64,000 bases of DNA from Bacteroidales bacterium (GTDB lineage: Bacteria > Bacteroidota > Bacteroidia > Bacteroidales > Marinilabiliaceae). The notes under the pieces were generated by a model. The model was not told the DNA's origin, made no database searches, and worked only from the letters and a program-made list of their open reading frames with translations. Position 1 is the first letter of the stretch, and each line of letters opens with the position of its first letter. Where the stretch lies: assembly GCA_024401365.1 (NCBI GenBank), contig JAKSLE010000007.1, positions 1 to 64,000 on the forward strand, in the 5' to 3' direction. Positions 61,842-64,000 of this stretch are shown here, in pieces. A program made the position numbers and the translations under genes.

Positions 61842-64000
61842 TTAATTACGACTTATACCGAAATTCACGCCAAAAGAGAATATCGGCTTCATCTTATCTG
61901 TGTATGCAAACTGACTCTTGTTGGAAGTCAATAAGTTATGACCCTCGAAGAATAATTCTGCACACGCCTTCAGACGGTACGATGCTCTGAGATTCATTGT
62001 GAAAAAGCCGTCAATCTCTTCGTGACCGAATGTAGAATCAATGTTTCTCTTCCCTGAGAAATATCCCATTGTAGAGAACGAAAGCTTATCTATTGGACGG
62101 AAGATAAAGCCTACCGATCCATATACAGAAGGCGTTGCTTTATGTTTGAACCCATTCTTGCGATTCTCTTTATGGTCGCCAGGATTATCTACATCATCAG
62201 CTCCGATATAATACTCTTGTTTAATATCATTGCTGTAACGCACACCATACTTGAGTGCATAATAAAGACCCAGAGGGCGCTCTATACCTGGAGCAGTCTC
62301 GCCACTCTGGTACATAGCCAAAAGCTTCTGTTCGAACGCCATCTTATCTGCATCGCTCATTGCCTTGTACTTATCGGCAAAAGCAGATGTGGAAGTATAA
62401 CCAAGGCACGCATTCAATACACTCTGAGGATCTCCTCCCTGCATGGCTACACCGACAACTCGGCCAACAATATCCTGAATAAGGCCAGGATTTGTCTGAC
62501 CATCGCCAGCTAATTTAACTTGACAATCAGCAAACTGCTTAACAAACATATCTGTCTGCTCATATACATAATAGTCGTCAATCTTTGTCTGCTGTGCGTT
62601 GGCATTGAACTTAGCAATAAGTTTAGGAGAGATAATCCAATCCACGTTTAAGCCCAAACCCTTTTGATAGACAGTAAATGGCATACTACCATAACGTACA
62701 AAGCCTTTAGTACCAAGGACATCAGCCATAGCAGAAGAAGCGTTGCCTAGCAGTAATGGAAGTTGTGATGGATCGGTCTGCAATGTCTCCATCACTTGTC
62801 CCAAGAGTCCATTCAAGTCCTTTGCAGCCAATGTAAGCATTGCAGAGTGTGCCTTTAGAACACCATAGTCGGAGCTGATAGAATAGAACGACTCAAAATC
62901 GACGAGCAGGCTTCTAGTAGGCTTGATACGGTATCCAAACTCGAAATTATCTATCTTTACTAGAGGCGACTCCTCATTACCAAGGAACTGGATGTAATTA
63001 GGTACGCCCGAATTATGCCAGTTATAGTTGGATGAAGAGTGGAAGAATACTGTGGAACGACGAGCGTGACCATAATTGACACGTACGAAATTCTTGTCAT
63101 TTATCTGGTAAGAAGCCACAAACTGCCAAGATGGATTCAAGTCATCAGGAATACTGGTCTTGTCGATACGGCCAGCACCCACTAGACGCAAGCCATCGCG
63201 CTTATAATCAAGTCTCAAAGAAGCCTCAAAGTCGTCATTCTCTGCAGATATATTTCCCTCGCTTCGGTAGCCCATGAAACCTGAAGTTTCAACAACACCC
63301 TTACCATCGCCATAATCTATAAACTCAGGCGCGTGGTCCTCGACATACATCTTCTTATAACCTACGGCAGGCTTTAGAGCTAAGTCGCCAAGATGAAATG
63401 TATACTCAGCCGACACTTGTGCAAGTTTTTGGTAGATCTGAAAACCCGGAGTGCCCACGCAGAAGTGGTTACAGCCACCATAGTAGTTGGCCAGAAGCTT
63501 AAGATTCTTTATGTCGGCATCGAGAGCTACGTATGCAGTAGAGAACTCACGTACACGATACCCCACGTTATCCTGGCCTACCTGTGTGTTGAGATTCGCC
63601 GAATACTGGTATCCTCCAGTAAGATTCAGTCTGATACCATCGGCAGGAGTGAACGTCAGATAGCCATTGACGCCATCATTACGACGCGACATATATGGGT
63701 CTTTATATTGAGTAGACGGATTCTCAATGCCGGTAAGCGACAAATTTATATATTCGTCATTAGCACCAGAAACATTGTAGTAGTACTTCAGGTCATTGAT
63801 AGATATATCAGCTCCGCCACTGACATCCTTGATAGTTCCATTCTGAAGGCCTAATCCCAACTGTGTTTTGGAGATTGTTGATGTGCGACCGTCTTCCACA
63901 CCCGAACCTGGATAGCAGATATATTTGTTAGCAGATGGAATGAGGTATAATTTTCCAGTATTTCGCCAACGACGGTTAATATTGTATGTCAAGCCTGCAG
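61842..64000 (-). CDS. TonB-dependent receptor, C-terminal part (runs off the window)
   Basis: At least 719 codons, open to the right edge, so the start lies outside. What is visible is outer-membrane beta-barrel: alternating aromatic/polar strands (YDFESFYSISSDYG-like stretches), long surface loops, and the terminal strand MKPIFSFGVNFGISRN. The segments GIRLNLTGGYQYSANLNTQ and FVRVNYGHARRSTVFF are typical of such receptors. The plug and TonB box are beyond the edge. An unusual loop (residues rich in Gln/Asp, QTDPSQLPLLLGNASSAM) is present. The ligand is unknown and no SusD-like or DUF4249 gene is seen downstream. Closed by its own terminator. Confidence 0.85.
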   Translation of the reverse strand, partial: AGLTYNINRRWRNTGKLYLIPSANKYICYPGSGVEDGRTSTISKTQLGLGLQNGTIKDVSGGADISINDLKYYYNVSGANDEYINLSLTGIENPSTQYKDPYMSRRNDGVNGYLTFTPADGIRLNLTGGYQYSANLNTQVGQDNVGYRVREFSTAYVALDADIKNLKLLANYYGGCNHFCVGTPGFQIYQKLAQVSAEYTFHLGDLALKPAVGYKKMYVEDHAPEFIDYGDGKGVVETSGFMGYRSEGNISAENDDFEASLRLDYKRDGLRLVGAGRIDKTSIPDDLNPSWQFVASYQINDKNFVRVNYGHARRSTVFFHSSSNYNWHNSGVPNYIQFLGNEESPLVKIDNFEFGYRIKPTRSLLVDFESFYSISSDYGVLKAHSAMLTLAAKDLNGLLGQVMETLQTDPSQLPLLLGNASSAMADVLGTKGFVRYGSMPFTVYQKGLGLNVDWIISPKLIAKFNANAQQTKIDDYYVYEQTDMFVKQFADCQVKLAGDGQTNPGLIQDIVGRVVGVAMQGGDPQSVLNACLGYTSTSAFADKYKAMSDADKMAFEQKLLAMYQSGETAPGIERPLGLYYALKYGVRYSNDIKQEYYIGADDVDNPGDHKENRKNGFKHKATPSVYGSVGFIFRPIDKLSFSTMGYFSGKRNIDSTFGHEEIDGFFTMNLRASYRLKACAELFFEGHNLLTSNKSQFAYTDKMKPIFSFGVNFGISRN

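Noticed and set aside
61611..61934. 107-codon plus-strand frame across the receptor terminator
   Set aside because: It starts at a TTG, crosses the 10-bp repeats and the terminator hairpin and overlaps the receptor 3' end; no family resemblance.
63990..63992. Apparent TTG start of the receptor at the right edge
   Set aside because: The frame stays open to base 64000 and the first visible residues are not a signal peptide; the true start lies outside the window.

Overview
The window reads as chromosomal DNA of a Bacteroidota bacterium, almost certainly order Bacteroidales. Evidence: promoter elements of the Bacteroides type (TTTG, about 20 nt, TAnnTTTG) in front of many genes; a near-absence of Shine-Dalgarno sites; TonB-dependent receptors paired with DUF4249 lipoproteins; BspA-like leucine-rich-repeat proteins; DUF3467 and DUF4230 proteins; and sensor kinases with periplasmic TPR or beta-propeller sensors. 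An anaerobic ribonucleotide reductase and menaquinone synthesis (MenD) fit an anaerobic, probably host-associated life. I cannot name the genus.

Layout. 1-3.8 kb: BspA-like protein, then two glycosyltransferases (GT2 and a GT10 fucosyltransferase-like enzyme). 3.8-11 kb: era (minus strand), a TPR sensor kinase, then the operon nrdD-nrdG-dedA-nitroreductase. 11-17.5 kb (minus): a TPR sensor kinase whose phospho-accepting His is replaced by Arg, a methyltransferase, and a beta-propeller sensor kinase. 17.7-25.3 kb (minus): a radical SAM/SPASM enzyme, two tiny lipoproteins sharing the motif MYGPxxTxY, a TonB-dependent receptor with an extra N-terminal domain, a DUF4249 lipoprotein, and a macroglobulin-like/plug-like secreted protein. 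25.5-27.5 kb: a secreted protein and a small membrane protein of unknown function, and an FtsB/DivIC protein. 27.6-30 kb (plus): an aminotransferase and a LolC/E-type permease. 30-38.6 kb (minus): an envelope operon (DUF3467, LpxL-type acyltransferase, RseP, MltD-type transglycosylase, TamB). 38.8-42.5 kb (minus): alaS and an M23 peptidase. 42.7-44.4 kb: a second BspA-like protein. 44.5-54.8 kb (minus): a degenerate class-IV aminotransferase homologue with fabD; uvrA with ppk; GH43, fluC and nadE. 55.2-56.1 kb (plus): a membrane protein and a small winged-helix regulator behind a promoter that carries a matching palindromic operator. 56.2-60.5 kb (minus): two DUF4230 proteins, fabB and menD. 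60.6-61.3 kb: a DUF4867-like protein. 61.8 kb to the edge: the C-terminal part of a TonB-dependent receptor.

The most unusual unit is the 17.7-25.3 kb block. It has the parts of a peptide-modification system: a maturase, two lipoprotein substrates with a shared core motif, and three outer-membrane or periplasmic partners. I recall related rSAM/lipoprotein pairs in Bacteroidetes, but the product, the modification and the role of the receptor are, as far as I know, not described. Intergenic DNA holds a dispersed composite repeat: a 19-bp core at two loci, plus phased 11-bp direct repeats at three loci. There is also a REP-like palindrome. I see no tRNA, rRNA, CRISPR array, insertion sequence or prophage.

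All family assignments come from reading motifs in the sequence; no database search was run.
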